64,000 nucleotides of DNA, from the NCBI RefSeq assembly GCF_036785885.1, contig NC_092320.1:11161557-11225556 (forward strand). Direction: 5' to 3'. This DNA is from Coffea arabica. Taxonomy: Eukaryota > Streptophyta > Magnoliopsida > Gentianales > Rubiaceae. Positions 33,700-48,109 of this stretch are shown here, one piece after another. A program made the translations under genes and the position numbers. Position 1 is the first letter of the stretch, and each line of letters starts with the position of its first letter. The notes beneath the pieces are model-generated. The model was given only the letters and a program-made list of their open reading frames with translations, ran no database searches and had not been told where the DNA came from.

Positions 33700-35228
33700 A
33701 GAGAGTGACATGTACACTACAACTCTGCCAAATGTATCTCTTTGCTGTCAACTTTCTAAAACTTGTTTTGAGGCCTGGATTCATTTTGAAATCCGCCATA
33801 CATGTAGAATTTTAAAAAAAATCCACAAACGGAAAACACAGTGAGAAATGTTAATTGCATGATGACATGAAATTATCAGAAGTACCAATGACTATGAGCA
33901 TCCCTGACCACTGACTAGGTCCTAATCCAACAACAAAGCTATGCATGCATCTGCCATCTATCCGGGTTCTCAAAATTTTACTATCAAGATTTTAGGCGAC
34001 TTCCAACTACTGCAGAAAATGAGAAACGTTTTATGATCATCCATTCATTCAACTTTCCCCACAGATGGACTCCTCATATTCACTGTGGTCAATGAAAAGA
34101 AATTGTTAACAACACACACCACAAAATTGGGGAGGGAAAAAGAAAGAAAAGAGAAGAACTAGATCATAAAAAATAAGCATACAGGGCATTACTAGAATAA
34201 AGATTGCCAGTACAACAAATGAATGCATGCAATTTGACCGATCTATCAAAAATCTGACCTCTGTAACTTTTCCCGTTAATTTTCCTTGCAGCAATTATGC
34301 TTGAGAATGTGTCATCAGATTACAATCTTCATCAGGTGATGTAATCTCGTGTCTGGTATCTCCAAGTTCAGGACAATGCAACCAGTTACGAGGTTTTTTC
34401 ATTTTTAGTCATCTGTTTTTTAAATTTTAGGCTTTGATTAAAATTTGACACTTTTTTTTTTTTGGGGGGTCAGAAAATTTGACACCTTTCGGCTGTTGAG
34501 TATGCTACCATGTCAGTTGGAAACTTGACACGTTTAGCCGTTTTGGAGTTCGGCCCATCATTTCAATTGGGGTATGGGCCTAGTTCGGGCCTCTTTCTAT
34601 TTTTCTGAATTTGCCATTTCAAATGCTAAATCTACACTCTTTCTTTTTTTTTTTTTCAACAAACGCTAAATCTACACTCTTTCACCGTGAAAGAATTCGG
34701 GCTTACAGCAACTGTTGACGCGAGTACTGCAAGTCATTATTGAAAGGAAGGTGTTAATTTTGGACGTTAGGGTTCCAACTTAGCTGCTCCCTATAATTAT
34801 TATTACTATTACAAGTGATTAAAGCATACTCTATGTGTATGCATCTAATAGAACTTGCAGCTATAATAAAGAACTATTTCCACTGGTTCATGAAATAAAA
34901 TATCTTATTTCAGCCTTGACTGCTGTTTTAGCGTGCATTAAATTTTTTTTACAAAATTTTACTCTCTATAATTTAATTTGTAGAGAATTTTTGTTGAAAT
35001 AAAATTAGATTTGTTTGGCTAAGCTATTATTTGCCAAAAATTTTAAAAAAAATTGTTTAAGTGGGAGGTTTTGGATTCAGAGACGTCGCTTAGTATCACT
35101 CAACTCGTCCCTCCTCTAGAGTAAAAAAAAAAAAAAGATTGTATGGTTAACACGTTTTTTTAATTGCCTCTTTATTTTTTTTAGCTACCTTTTTGTCTCA
35201 TCAAGAGTGTTACATCATTGTTACTACA
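33700..35228. other. Intergenic DNA upstream of the LAZ1-like pseudogene
   Basis: AT-rich sequence with homopolymer runs and no recognisable gene. A possible SINE-like end (short pyrimidine-rich segment followed by an A-run) lies at about 35060-35135. Otherwise I see nothing. Confidence 0.4.
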
Positions 35229-35237
35229 AAAAATTTA

Positions 35238-36321
35238 GGGATAATTTTAGAAACGTACCCTGAGGTTTCTGACAGTCTCACTCTCGTCCCCTATGGTTTC
35301 AAAAATATCACAAACCTCCCTTGAGATTTAGGATTTTGTAACAAAATCAGCCCATGATGTCAAAAGTGAACATAAAAAAGTATTTTCAGAAAAGAGAGAG
35401 AATTTTGTTTCCATAAATGCCCCTAAGGTATGTGTACAAGTTATATTAGTGAAATAATGAAAACTAATAAAAACCAAAAATAAATTAGAAAAAAGGGATA
35501 ATTTCAGATACAATATGTTATTCATCAATAATATTATATTAAAAGCTTTTACTAGATAGTTATTTGTTCCAATTGCATATTAAATCAACCATTAGTGCTT
35601 ATGAGAGTGCATTAAATATTTAGTAGAGAGGTAGTTTACTTCAATAAGTAGCTTGTATATAAATACTTAGTGAATGTACAATCTGGTTGAAATAATGTAC
35701 ACTGTGTTATCGACATGCATAGAAATTGTTGAACATACAGTTATTTGTTTATATGCATATTGCAATTAGTCGTCACAGCAATATGCAAAGCGCAATGATA
35801 TGTATACATTTGGAATGGTTATTGGTGCTTTGATTCACTTGTGCATCTCCTTACAAGCTGCAGTGGGTATATAATTTTATCTATATGACTAATATTAATT
35901 TGCCTATAAACACCTTACACAGGGTGATCTATGAGGTACAACCAGTTTACAAATATATACATTATGTTAGATATTAGTTACTTGACTGTGTATACCTATA
36001 AAAGGTAGTGTAATGGTACGCATAAAATTGGAATGGTTAGGTGTAAAAAAAATGTACATCATGTTAGGTGTTAGTTATTTGATTATGTTAAAAGGAAATT
36101 AGATATTGCGTAGAAAAAAATAATTACGTGAGTTGGAATGTATTTGTCATGACAATCACGAAATATTAGCTAACTCGTGAGGGTATTTAAGTCTTTTTGG
36201 CCATGATGATATAAAAAATGGGACCTAAATTCTGACAGGGAAGGTTTGTGATATTTTTGAAACTACAAGGGAGGAGAGTGAGGCTGTCAGAAACCTCAGG
36301 GGAGGTATCTAAAATTATCCC
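35238..36321. mobile_element. Mutator-type MITE, 1084 bp
   Basis: Starts GGGATAATTTTAGA and ends with its inverted complement TCTAAAATTATCCC. The inverted repeats extend about 100 bp (CCCTGAGGTTTCTGACAG; TTTCAAAAATATCACAAACC). It is flanked by a perfect 9-bp target duplication, AAAAATTTA (35229-35237 and 36322-36330), the length made by Mutator-superfamily transposases. The interior is AT-rich with no coding capacity, so the element is non-autonomous. Confidence 0.9.
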
Positions 36322-36330
36322 AAAAATTTA

Positions 36331-39300
36331 TGCATCTAATCTCCAACATTTTCTGCAAAAGTAATTATTTGCTACCTATCAATAGTCATGGAAAACAACT
36401 ACCACTTTACCTTTATTTTGTTGCAAGAGTGAAAAGGTAAGTTAGAAACCTACAAAGAGTTAACACCAAAATCGTTCTCCTCCGACTTACTCACGGATAC
36501 ATACAGTATTGTTTCATGTTGTGCCTTTTATTCTCTGAGAATGCAAAATAATCAGAAACTGTACATATGGCTATGCTTGGATGGCAAATTTTTCTAAAAA
36601 AATTGTCGCTTGTATCATAAACACATTTTTCAATCCATTTTTTTTATATTCCTAATTACTGTGATATTTATTTTGCAGGTACAATTGACCAAACTCGAGA
36701 TTTCCAAAACCATTGTCAGCATTTGCTGCTGCTCTATCATGAACATAAATTACCGACACTCACTACTGTGTTAGATACCCTTTTATGTCCATATTCTCTA
36801 AGAAAACCTGTTTTTGACGAATCCAGCCGCTAATAGTAATTTTTTTTTCTTTGGGTCCAATTGTCCACACTTGAAAGCCGCTAAATATTAATCTAAAATT
36901 AGGGACAACCAGAACCAGCTGGCGGCCATAATTTCAGCTAAGTGTTGTCTTTTAGCCGGTGTTAGATAAGGAAGGGACGGTAATCCATTTAAGGTCCATT
37001 TTGGGAAAATCCCAAGTGCTTCAGTCCAACTTCACATGGGCCCCGCCAGCCATTTTCACTCATTAGGATTGCTCGTCCGAAATCTACCCACTGACCTTTT
37101 GTCGGGAACTCTCTTCATATCCGGGTGAGGTAAGCAAAACACTAGCCTTTGAGTAGCGGTGTCGCGCGCGTTATCGTTAACAATCGCTTCTTAGTTTCAG
37201 TCTTTCTAGTTGTCTCCTTCCCAAAAAAAAAAAAAAAAGAGCCTTTCTAGATGTCATTCTCCACGTGCAAAGGTTCAAGAATCTCTCTCTCCAGCAGGAG
37301 AAAGATAATGGAAGAATGACAATTTGAATTCAAAATTTTTAAATTCATAAATGATAATTGTTGTATTTCTCATAATGATTCAGACTCGCTCTTATATTTT
37401 GTGATTGTTCTAAATGTCATTTTGTCCCTTCACCACGTGAGCACTATTTGATGTTCTTCTCAAAGAGTCCAAACACCAATGATCGGAGGATTAACTCCCA
37501 TTCATTGGCAGCGAGGGTTGTACACAAATCTAGCATCTCGTGGTGTACTCTAGACAGGTTTTGTTGTCTAGTTTCTAGGATTGGAATAGGCATAATTGCT
37601 GCGATTATTGTACTTCTTTCAAAAAATTAGAGCACATATTGATCGAATTGGTGTATGTAAAAAAATTCACATATGTAATAAAAGTAATGTTATTGTTAAC
37701 CAAAATTTACTACAATAATTATACAATCGAACGAAAATCTCCACCTTGCATGCCCTGAAACCCCTAGTTTCTCAATTTTGAGACGCTCAAATAACTTTCA
37801 AACTCAAGTTGGAGCATATATGAGTGAGATTTGAAAACTCATAGGAGCTTAATTGTTGATCAGGTATGTATTGTATCTCTTGCACAGAGATATAAGTATG
37901 TTAATTTATGTTGCAGAGTTGAATTAAGCTCAAATTCAAGCTGGATCAAGTTTGAGCTCGAATTTGACTGTAATATCTAAAAAAGAATTAGAGTTAAGTT
38001 CCAACCCAGACTAGTTGAATATCTAATATTCTCGATGTTTGACAAAATATGTGGAGTTAAACTTGATCAGTACACAACCAAAGTTGACTGACTCGATTTT
38101 TTTCAAAGTCACATTATCCTAATTATGGAAGATGCTCAAGCAGTAATGGATGCAGGATTTTCGCGTCTATTATAATTAATTCCACTCCAATTTGTTCCAT
38201 TTTACCTGTCTGGTGTGGAGCATACTAACAGTGAGTAGCTTATCACAGGAATCATCTTCAACGTGTAAGCAAAAATGCCAAAAAAAAAAAAAAAAAAACT
38301 TGTACTATATATAATCTTCGTTGTGTATCCAAGGAAGATTGATCTGTTCAAGGCATCGGATCATGGTGATTTACATGGTGCTACAGAAGATATTCATCTC
38401 TTGATTTGCTGTTTCTTAACTCATTCATCAGCCAACATGGTCAACAAGATTTACCCTCCCACAGTTGCACTTTCAAAATTCCAAGGTGGAAAACTATTCA
38501 CACGGCCTCCTGCGTTTTCCTTGATTGTGAAAATTACCCATTTGGGAAAGTCATGTTGGGGACTTTCAAGTAGAACATATGTTCCTTCTCCAACATCTAA
38601 GACAGCTTATAGCCCCCTTGTAAAGAAAAATCACATGGCTTCTTGTGTTAAAAGTTGCACACTGAATTCTTATCATAAAAGTGTGCTTAACAGCTGCTTA
38701 CCTAATCGGAGACCCACCTCCACGTTCCACTGCCTCGGTTCTAAATCAGGATATAGCCGTGCCGGCTTGCTTGACATTTACCCATATTTGGAGTAAACTG
38801 GATTATCCACGCATTAGTAGAGATCTAGTGAGTACTTTGGAAGTCTAAAACTTTTGATGTGATGCAGATATTAAAGCTATTTGTGAATTGTTGAAGAACT
38901 CATCATCATCAATGTGATGACTAATTTGTGATACTCTTCACACTAATTAAGCCAGTTATCAAGCATAATTAAATGCGTCAGACAAAAGGGAGAAAACCCT
39001 AGTCCAAGCAAGTTCTGTAAGGAATTCATCATGACAGCTTGTACAAGGTCGAGAATTTATCTCTTCTTTCTTAAAGTTGTGTCGAGACCTCCAATACTGT
39101 ACATTCTTGTGTATTATATATGCATTGTAGGAACCTTCAGACAAACTGAACACAAGAAAAGTTTCATGCAGGCACATCTCTTATATCCTTATTTTGTAGG
39201 TGCAATAAGTTAACCACTACCAAAAAAAAAAAAAAATTATCAGAGAAGATTAACTTTGCTGCATTACCGTGCCAAACATGTTACTTCTCCTCGTGAAGAC

Positions 39301-42300
39301 ATTTTCCTTTGACCTTGTTATGGAGGTAGTGGGGATTTCTCCGATGTGGGCCCTTTGCTCTTGATCTGCTCTTGATCGATATCACGAGCTTCTGTCGAGA
39401 TTAATATCACCTGTGAGCTCAATGTGAAGATCGTGCAGAACCTGGAAGCATGCATGGTGGGCTGGTGGCAGCATCCTCTCCCCCAATATCTCATAAATTG
39501 CTACTTTATCACCTCTGGAAAAAAGAAAAAAAAATGGAAACTCTGATTATGACCTACTAAAATTAGTTTTTTTATCCTCCCACAATAATTTTCATCATAA
39601 ATCTCCGCTCGAGTGTACATCTATAAACCTTCCATTTCTCAAGCGGAAGAGAACAAGGAAAAGTTTCCAGGAGTAATCCTCCAAGAGAAAGCTACAAGAA
39701 AAAGCTCTTTAGGCTCTTAGGACTCCACGAATGGGGGCACATATGCCTAAAACGATCTGCCTGAATTATGAAGACTTGATTATTCAACCCTTTAAAGTTT
39801 AACCCTACTGCTTTTTGTGGGGGACCAGCACCATACAAGAAGTTAACTGGTAGTTGCTAAGAAAGTAGTAATAAATTTTTATCTTCTTTCCGTTATCAGT
39901 TTTTTTTTTCCTTTTGATGTACAAGAGTGCATGCATCTGTGCATTATACGAGAATTTTCAAGGTGCACAGGCTTAATATGGACAAGCAAATCTAGCTATA
40001 GCGAATAATGATCAGTAACTATCCCTGCACGATGATATAGGATTCTGCTTTTCTTTACTTTGATTGGGAATGGCAACTTGAACTTAATCTATGCTCTAAC
40101 CAACATATGCCGCAGGATAATTGGGCGTCAAACATGTTTTGCATACACAATTAGTTTATGACTTCTATTAATTATTCCCTAGCTAATCTATCAATTGAGT
40201 GGACTAACAATGGATATGTATCATCATTTAGTCACGCTCAGCTTCCATAAGATGAGCCGTTTTCCTTTGGGCAATGAGACATGAATAGTGTCTGCAAGAA
40301 ACCAGTACATTGGGAAGATAACAAGAAAAAGGGTAGGCAAGTTGATACTAATAATAAACAGCCAATAAGCTAGCTCATATACTAGACATAGATTAAAAAG
40401 AAGTGAAGATGTTTCCTAGATTTCTTTCTTCAGTTAAAAAAACAAATGGAAAAATGTTGTTAACTGAAATCGAAATGTATAGGGAATCCAGCCCAAGAGA
40501 CTGAATGGTTGGCCTCTTTGACGAAACACACGTGTTTATCTAGTGTGGTACGATGAACATTCATCAAAATGTTGTCAATTGACACGTAGGGTCTTCCCCG
40601 GCAGCCATTGCCAGCTTGCGGGAGAAGCGACGAACTTCCCATTTATTTCCATTGCTGCCGGCTGCTGCCGAGTGAGTGTCCTCCATTTTGGTGAAAAAAA
40701 AAATCAGCCCAGAAATTGGACAAAAATTCTAGGGCCATGTGAATCGGACAATTTCACGTGTTAGGGTGGTCTTCCATTAATTTCCGGTGGGAGCTCCTTG
40801 TAAGAAAATGCATGGATGGATCCTCGCCAGTTTGATTTCAAATAAATTTGTCCTGGGGGTAAACAAGTTGGAATAGGGTGTAAAAATATGTTATACTAAG
40901 TGGAAAGTAAATAAGTTGCAGCACGAAGGGCAGGACAGAGTCTATAGAAGATTAGAAGTTCAGCAAAAAAATCCAGCCTTAATTTTTCTTTGGAGGAGTA
41001 GCAAGGATGCCAAGTGAGACTAAAGATATCGAAAATCATGTGGTGGATTAATTTGAAGAACCTTAAGTAGGAGTATATAATATCATTGGCGGGCCTATCA
41101 GAGTCTTGTTGGCGATGAAATGGACATTCTTTTGGGTGAATTTTATGGTGTAGTTGTCTCTGGCTTCTAATGCTTGGCTACTTTTGACGCCCATTGGTAC
41201 GATTTCTGTGGCATGAGATGAGACTGCTCTCTGTTCCACTAATAAGTGTCGTTAGATATCAGGACTAAATAAATGTTCAGATTCTAACACAAATCCGTTT
41301 TCATTTGTGATCAAGAAGCTATCCACATGTATCCATCCGTTTCATAATAGCTAAATTCAAGTGTAGTTTCAAGCTTCAGGTGGTGACATCGTTTCTCAAA
41401 AAGTGAGGAGGCCTGCTTTTGTCTTGTGCCCTTGATTTACAAAATTCTTGATACAACTCTAAGACTTAATCAAGATCAAGCCACAGGAGCAGCTTACAAG
41501 TTTGTATATATGGAAATGGAATGCGTTTGAACTTTTGAAGTACGCATTAAAACCTGTCCATATACTGCTTCCAAGGGCTGTAATTCATGGGTGCCATTTT
41601 GATTGCATTTCTTGCGAGTTACATGCCCCAAAATCTAGGGATATGCATAACACTGGAGCTGTATATGTTGATCGAATAACTCTTTCTTTGGTGTCTCAGA
41701 CTCTTCCTAATTTCGTTTTTGGTCTTTTTCTTTTTTTCCTTGCTGGCCTTTGAATTTTAAACACCATAAATTTTTTCCGGTGTCATGTCATGTGTGGAAG
41801 AATCCAAGATTTTGCTGACCCAATTTAGCAATTCTTGCATCCCGCGCTAGAACAGATCCTGGCTGCATTTACGTGCACTTCTTTTAATATGCCGAACTAA
41901 GTACTGTTTCATGTACGTTGTCTCATTTGGCATGTCTGGACCATGAAGACAAGTACAATCTTCTGAAACCTCAATCTAGAATAACCATCATGTTTTATGC
42001 CACTTTTTAAGAGAAAAATAGAAGGATTAATTGGAAGACCCAAGTGACAGGAAGAGCTTGCAGATAAATGAAGTTCTCCCATTCCTGGCTTAGGTTTAGT
42101 CTCAACTCTTGAAACGAACAAGAGCTTGAGCAGAATGTGGATTAGGCAGTTGGCTAATGCTTTTTTTGCAGGTAAATTCATGTACCGAATGCATTATCCC
42201 AGCAGAGTTGTAAACTATAAAATATAATCAACAAGCATCTTTTCCTGTGCACAACTTCTTGTAGGAAACACAAGTATCGCCCCAACTTACCACAAATGTT

Positions 42301-44700
42301 CCCTCGAATGTCATATGTTGTGGATTCGTAAATAAAAAGCCCTTGTAAACCCTTAACAATCGTGGGTTTAAGTAACTTTTGTATTAGGTGCATTTAAATT
42401 TGTGTCGTCTAAGAATACGAAGATTATAAATTATAGTCTACGAAAAAACTAAATCCAATCAAGGGTTTTTCATAGTAGTGTTCTATCTACCCAAGCATGG
42501 AATTTTTGAGATAAGTATTTCGACCAAGCAATGCATAAAAAAGAAGAAGAAGAAGAAGAAGAAATTAAGCTTCAACTTGCATAAAGATGTACTTATCAAG
42601 TCAAATTTCGGTGGAATAGAGAATGTAAGAGAGAGCCAGGAGGATTGGTTACAAAGAAACGTCTTCATTGGAAAATGGACTGCACATATTGCCCTACCTA
42701 AACCAGTCTATCCCATACTTCCTACGAAACCTTCCCCAAAAATGTGTTACGTATTTTTTCCTGCTCCATGTTTGGTTGTCTGAGCATGTTCATCGCACTT
42801 TCTTTCTTTCTTGCTTTTTTTAAGGTGTAAATACAAAAAGGATACTGCCAAGCAATCGCAATGAATTATCACATCATTTCACTGTTTTTCAGGGGAAAAA
42901 AAGGAAAGCTAATTGCCTTCCAAGAAAATGTTAATGCAACGTTAAAATGTCTAAAAGTTTAATTAAAGTAGATGGTTAATTGTCATCTATTTGCAGGAGT
43001 CAACAAAGAAGCAATTCTATAACGAAAAACTAAAGTGCCAATAGTTGCTCAAAAAATAAAAATAAAAATCAATACTATCACGACTGTTTTATTCATAAAG
43101 AAAGCAAAAAAGAAAAAAGAAAAGAACCCCCACAACTTTATCTCTTGTCCCTCGAGTTGTTCAGCCATGATCCAAACCGCCAAATTAAACAAACTAGGTG
43201 TCAAATTTTGGTAATTAATCATCAGAACCAATATGCTAATGTTTTGTTTTAGGTCCATGAATTAGGGATAAATAAAGAAGGCAACAATAATTGAGCCCAG
43301 TATGATTTGATTGCATGTTTGCAAGTTTCGTTTTACGTCCACCTACCAAGACATGGGAGGGCCACAATAGTTGCTTCATTAATCATTTGTAGCTGTAGGA
43401 GAAACAAATTATTGACTTGAGGAAATTCATATTTCATACATGCCATACTACTCAACACCATTTTGGGCAAGTAGACATGTCAACTCTTAAAACCCTCTGA
43501 TTCAATCTGTGCCAACCATTATTGCTATTTACTGATTTGACTGTTGGTTTGGTCGATTCGACACTTAATTGCAAGCTGAAACAGTCAAAACCAAATTAAC
43601 GCTTGCTGGATGAATATTTGTTTGTTAATCTGCGGTCAGTTTTTATTGTTCTTTTGTTCATATTGAACCCAGAATCCATCACTAATGATGCATGTTGCTA
43701 TTTCCTAGTTCCTAAACTGCATTTGACTTCCCAATTCTGCATAAGGGGATGGTTAGTAAGATGCAAGTAGTGCAACCTTTTGTTTTAGTACTAGATTCTG
43801 GTGCTATTGCAATTTAGGCCTGAGGATTTGGAGTTTAACTGTTTTTATAGTTAAAGTTTGAAATGTGTCCTTACCTTAAGGGGAAAAGAAAAGAAATCAT
43901 GTACCATTTGGTAATTGAATAGTGTAGAGAATTTTTTTGGATTAACCAAGAGATAAGAAAAGAAGGAAAAAAAATAAAAGGGTAAATAGTATTTTACTCT
44001 TGTGTGATTTAATACTTTTTCACATAACCCTTTTGTGATTTCAAAATTTATTGATAATCCCCCCGCACTTTTAGACCAAAATGTTAACTTACAAAAATAA
44101 GTCCCTAGGACCCGTTGTCCATACTCCTCTACCAGAGATCGAGTCCCAGTGGTTACCGATTTGAGGGGATGGGGCCTCTCTTCTCGGGTCTAAGAGGGAT
44201 TAGTCGAGTCCGGCATACCCGAAACCCAGATACCCCCTGAGTAGACAAAATAATAATAATAATAATAATCCTCTATAATAGATCCAACTGAAATGTCAAG
44301 ATGAGTTTTGTTTAAAAATTAAAATGACTGAACTGACAAGAATATCTAATTGTTATTTATTTGACATTTTAACCTCTTATGATTTAGTGTTTTATCATAT
44401 AATCCTCATAATTTTTAAAATATATACATAACCGCCTATGATTAATAAATAATTTATATCTTAACGTAGAGATACTTCTAATATTTTAGTCAATTTTGTT
44501 ACAAATTCCATCATTTTGACATTATAGTTTTTGAAATCATAAGAGGGTTGGAAAAAGGTACTAAATCATAAGGGGATAAAGTATAATTTATGAAGGAGAT
44601 TGCAGGAAGTGATATTATTGTTTTAGAGCGGGGGCCGTTTAGGAACTTGAACCAATATATCTTACCAGCTTGGCCATGAAAATTCCCACCATTATTCCTC
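36331..44700. other. Gene-poor region
   Basis: About 8.4 kb without a convincing gene. The longest frame, 38275-38796 (173 codons starting in an A-run), resembles no family I know. Poly-A/poly-T tracts, a GAA-rich run at 42540-42562 and one SINE-like element (44085-44275) are present. I looked for common plant miRNAs and tRNAs and recognised none. Confidence 0.5.
44085..44275 (+). repeat. SINE-like element with AAT-repeat tail
   Basis: GATCGAGTCC (44137-44146) fits a Pol III B-box. The sequence is locally GC-rich against AT-rich flanks and ends in an (AAT)n tail after 44247. No A-box or target duplication was found, so the class is tentative. Confidence 0.4.
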
Positions 44701-44708
44701 TATATAAA
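44701..44708 (+). promoter_or_regulatory. TATA box of the LAZY/DRO1 gene
   Basis: TATATAAA lies 128 bp upstream of the start codon at 44836, predicting transcription from about 44735 and a 5' UTR near 100 nt. Confidence 0.55.
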
Positions 44709-44835
44709 ACTCTTGGCCGCTTTGCTTCCTTTGGATCATGGGATTTGTATTTCAGCATTTGAGTTATCAAGCTCACCTTCATCATAGTCATCTTTGCAGC
44801 TTTTTTCAGGAGGCTTAATCGATATAATTCTGCAA

Positions 44836-46845
44836 ATGAAGGTACGGTTGAAATCATTAAATATCATGCATTAAGGGCCATGCAAGTTTTATAGTAATGG
44901 AGCTCAGGCCTGATGTTAATACCTGTGCAGATCTTTAGTTGGATGCAAAGTAAGCTAAATAGAAACCAGAGATCCAGCAAGCCAAATACAAAACCAGCTA
45001 AATGTAAGTGTTCAGGGTTTTTCTCTGCTTCCTATTGACTTATATTCAGGAATTGTTGTATCTCATCTTACCTGAATTCTCAGAAAATATTGAACAGCTT
45101 TGTTCTAAGCTCCGTAGCTAATTCATTAAATGATTGATCAGCTTCATCAAGTTTTGGAGGCTCTGCTTATAATGAATAGAGGAATTGTCAGTTCACCACT
45201 ATTTTAAGTTCTAAGAAAACCATCATTTATTTATTCCTTCCCTGTGACAGACCATCTGATGCATGATACCTGCAAAGAAGAATTCAGTGATTGGCCTAGT
45301 GGACTACTGGCTATTGGGACATTTGGAAATAACAATCCAAATGACCCAGAGAAGTCTAACTTGCCAGGAGAGGAATGTCCTAGTCAAGAGTATCCAGAAG
45401 AATTTACGCACGAGGAAATGAGAGAAATTCATACAGAACTGAAACTATTACTCAACCAACAAGCCCTTGCTGATTCTGATTTGGCTGAGGAATCTGCAAA
45501 TGATATTCCACAAGAAAAATTCTTTGACGTTTCAAAGAGTTTTGAAGATGACAGATCAACCTGCGGCGAGCTTATTTCTGATAATTTAACAAGTAAAGGA
45601 AGTCATTACCAGAGCAACAAATCAATCCATACCAAAGGCAAAAATAGTGATATGGATAAGAAGAATAACATCAGGAAAAGGTCATTGTCTTTTCTTATTC
45701 GGAAAGCATTTCACCGAACAGTTAAACCCCAGCTCTGTCCCCAGTTCAAAGATCCGCTTCCAGACCTGAAATTGGAGAAATCAATACTGGAAAAGGTTTG
45801 CATTCATTTTGAGCCCAATTACAAACTAATGCATTTCCATGAGAAGGGTTTTTCTGTAACATTCTTCACTATTACGAATTGATGATCCTCCGTTCTGAGC
45901 AATCCTAAAAGATTCCTTAAATACTTGTCAGTCATAGGTTAGTGGTCCATGTAGATGATAGATATCTAAGCGGAACTTACTAAAGTGGAATGCCATAAAA
46001 ATAACATACTCCCATCTGAACTTAAGGTTGGCAGGGCGTCGAAAACACAATGCTTAGCATGAGAAGAGTAAAAATGGCATATTCTTCGAGGAAGATGATT
46101 TCTTGGACTAATACATCAATCTACAGAAGTTTTGAGATCCCATAACTGAGAATCCTGAAGCAAAGGTACAGTGGAAGAGTGAAGACAACTTACAGAAATT
46201 GAAAGGCTAAAGGCAACGAATTACAACATGTTTACCTGGAATATATGAATAGGCAATATGTAGTTCTAACATCATCATGTAACTGAATATCAATTAGAAT
46301 TTTTCCTATCTTGTCTTACTCTTAAACCGACAAACCCTTTTAGTGCTTTCCACCTCCCACCCACCCCCGGGAAAAAAAAAATAGTTACCTTCTCTTGTCG
46401 TCAACGTCTCAGTTAAAAACTTAGTAAGTTGAGCTCAGAAGGTTTTAATCTTTCTTTTGATGATGACTACTATCTATTGAATTTTATCTTACCTTGTTTT
46501 AACTACTAAGTTGGAATTCATCTACACAGATTCTGAGGACTATACTGCACAAAAAAGTTTATCCCCAAAGTTCTACTCCAAAGGCACCAATAAAGAAGTG
46601 CCTGGACAGCAAACACCAGTCTGAGACTGATGGTGAAGATGAAATGCATGATAGCACCAGTGAAGGGAGTAAATGGGTCAAGACAGATTCTGATTGTGAG
46701 TTCTCAACATTTTCGTTCAGAGACTAACTACCTTAAACCTACTAGCTAAATTCTGTCCATTGGGCTTCATTTTTCTCCACCTAAGCAATAACAAAGAAAA
46801 TGATTAGATGTTCTTGTGATTGCAGTTATTGTCCTAGAAATATGA
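44836..46845 (+). CDS. DRO1: LAZY/DEEPER ROOTING 1 (IGT family) gravitropism protein
   Basis: Five exons: 44836-44841 (just ATGAAG), 44931-45003, 45251-45795, 46530-46695, 46826-46845; 810 nt, 269 residues. Conserved blocks in family order are: N-terminal MKIFSWMQSKLNRNQ; EEFSDWPSGLLAIGTFGN containing the IGT signature; ILRTILHKKVYPQ; and the C-terminus KWVKTDSDFIVLEI ending in the conserved IVLEI. These proteins act downstream of amyloplast sedimentation, recruiting RLD proteins at the plasma membrane to redirect auxin flow and so set root or shoot angle. The two-codon first exon and the short final exon are normal for the family and match here exactly. It looks intact. Whether it is the LAZY4/DRO1 or a LAZY2/3 paralogue is less sure. 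Confidence 0.93.
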
Positions 46846-48100
46846 TTTACCCCGTCCTTAGCCAATTGCAGGATTCAAAAAGGTAATTCCATACTTCAAA
46901 GACATTTTCTGGACAATCTGTGTAACTTCTTCTTCCTTCTTGTTCTGTCTTATTTTGCATTTCAGCTATCAAACTTTCTCAGTAACTATTTCAAAATTAT
47001 CTTGCTATCTTTGAAGAATTAAAGGCTGCTCAATTTTCCAGCTTTGGTTATGCAAGCATGTTCTGGAGAGATTCAGTATTAGGCGAAGACGACAATATGG
47101 CATTCCATCCATACTTTATGAACGAAAAAGGTTTAAGTCGATGATATGGTAGAGTTTTTTTATCAGCAAAATGAAACATTCTCCCAAGAATTATTCAACT
47201 GGAGGGCGTACATAGAAATGTCCTATTTTTGCCATGGCTGATGCACATTAGGAAATTCTATGCTATTGTTACGGCCATGGTTTTCACGATGTAATCTATG
47301 CATGTTTCAGTTTTTCCGACCTGTGTCGTGAGGTCGGATTGTGAGTTGCTGAAAGTGGATATTAATGTTGGTCTTGCATTCTTGACAGAAAAGAATGAAA
47401 CTTATGCGTTGAGTAATTTGATCAGAATCATATCAATAAGGCTTTTTCTTCCCATAAAATCCACATTTTCGAATATGCAGCCCACTTGACAAACAGAAGT
47501 AACACGATCAATTTTTTGAAGATAATATCCTGCATCGGTTTTGGACTTTCGTCTAATGATCTTGAGGCTACTTGGACTTTCTTTTTCTGAGCCAAATGCA
47601 ACTGTAGCGTAATTTGTTTGTAAATTCCATAGCAACGACATTCGTTACCACCTCCGAAGTCAGCCAGTCAAGGAAGAAAGACATGTTTGTTATCTGAAAG
47701 CTGTGGATTCACAAGTCTCCAAGCAAAGGTTGCTGGATATTATACTTATAGGTTCCAGCTTTGCCTCTTGTGGATCTGCACAGATGAGTAGCGAAAATTT
47801 AGGGAACTACTCCGCACAGATGTAGTTATTTTTTGGCAGTCACTAGAACTGTTGTGATCATAATGATGAAGTCTGGTGCAAGCAAGACATGGAAAATGAC
47901 TATTTGTTAGGTGGAAACATAAAATCATCCAATACATCATTGAAAAAGAGTAAGGCTCTGAAAGTGATTTAAATACTGCCCTTGTTTACTAACATCAGTT
48001 ATTGCCCCAGAAGAAGCATAATAATGTAGCTGAGCAGCAATGACTTCTAATGTACTCCTGGGTTGGAGAACAGCAAAGCAATTTTGGTACTGGTACCATT
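46846..48100. other. Intergenic DNA downstream of the LAZY/DRO1 gene
   Basis: Presumed 3' UTR then AT-rich spacer. No frame resembles a known protein. Confidence 0.4.
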
Positions 48101-48109
48101 TATTAACAT

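Noticed and set aside
38275-38796. 173-codon plus-strand ORF in the gene-poor region
   Set aside because: Starts in a poly-A run, has no recognisable domain, low-complexity composition and no neighbouring exons; length alone is not enough.
40460-40764. Overlapping short ORFs on both strands around 40.5-40.8 kb
   Set aside because: Neither shows a family motif or splice context.
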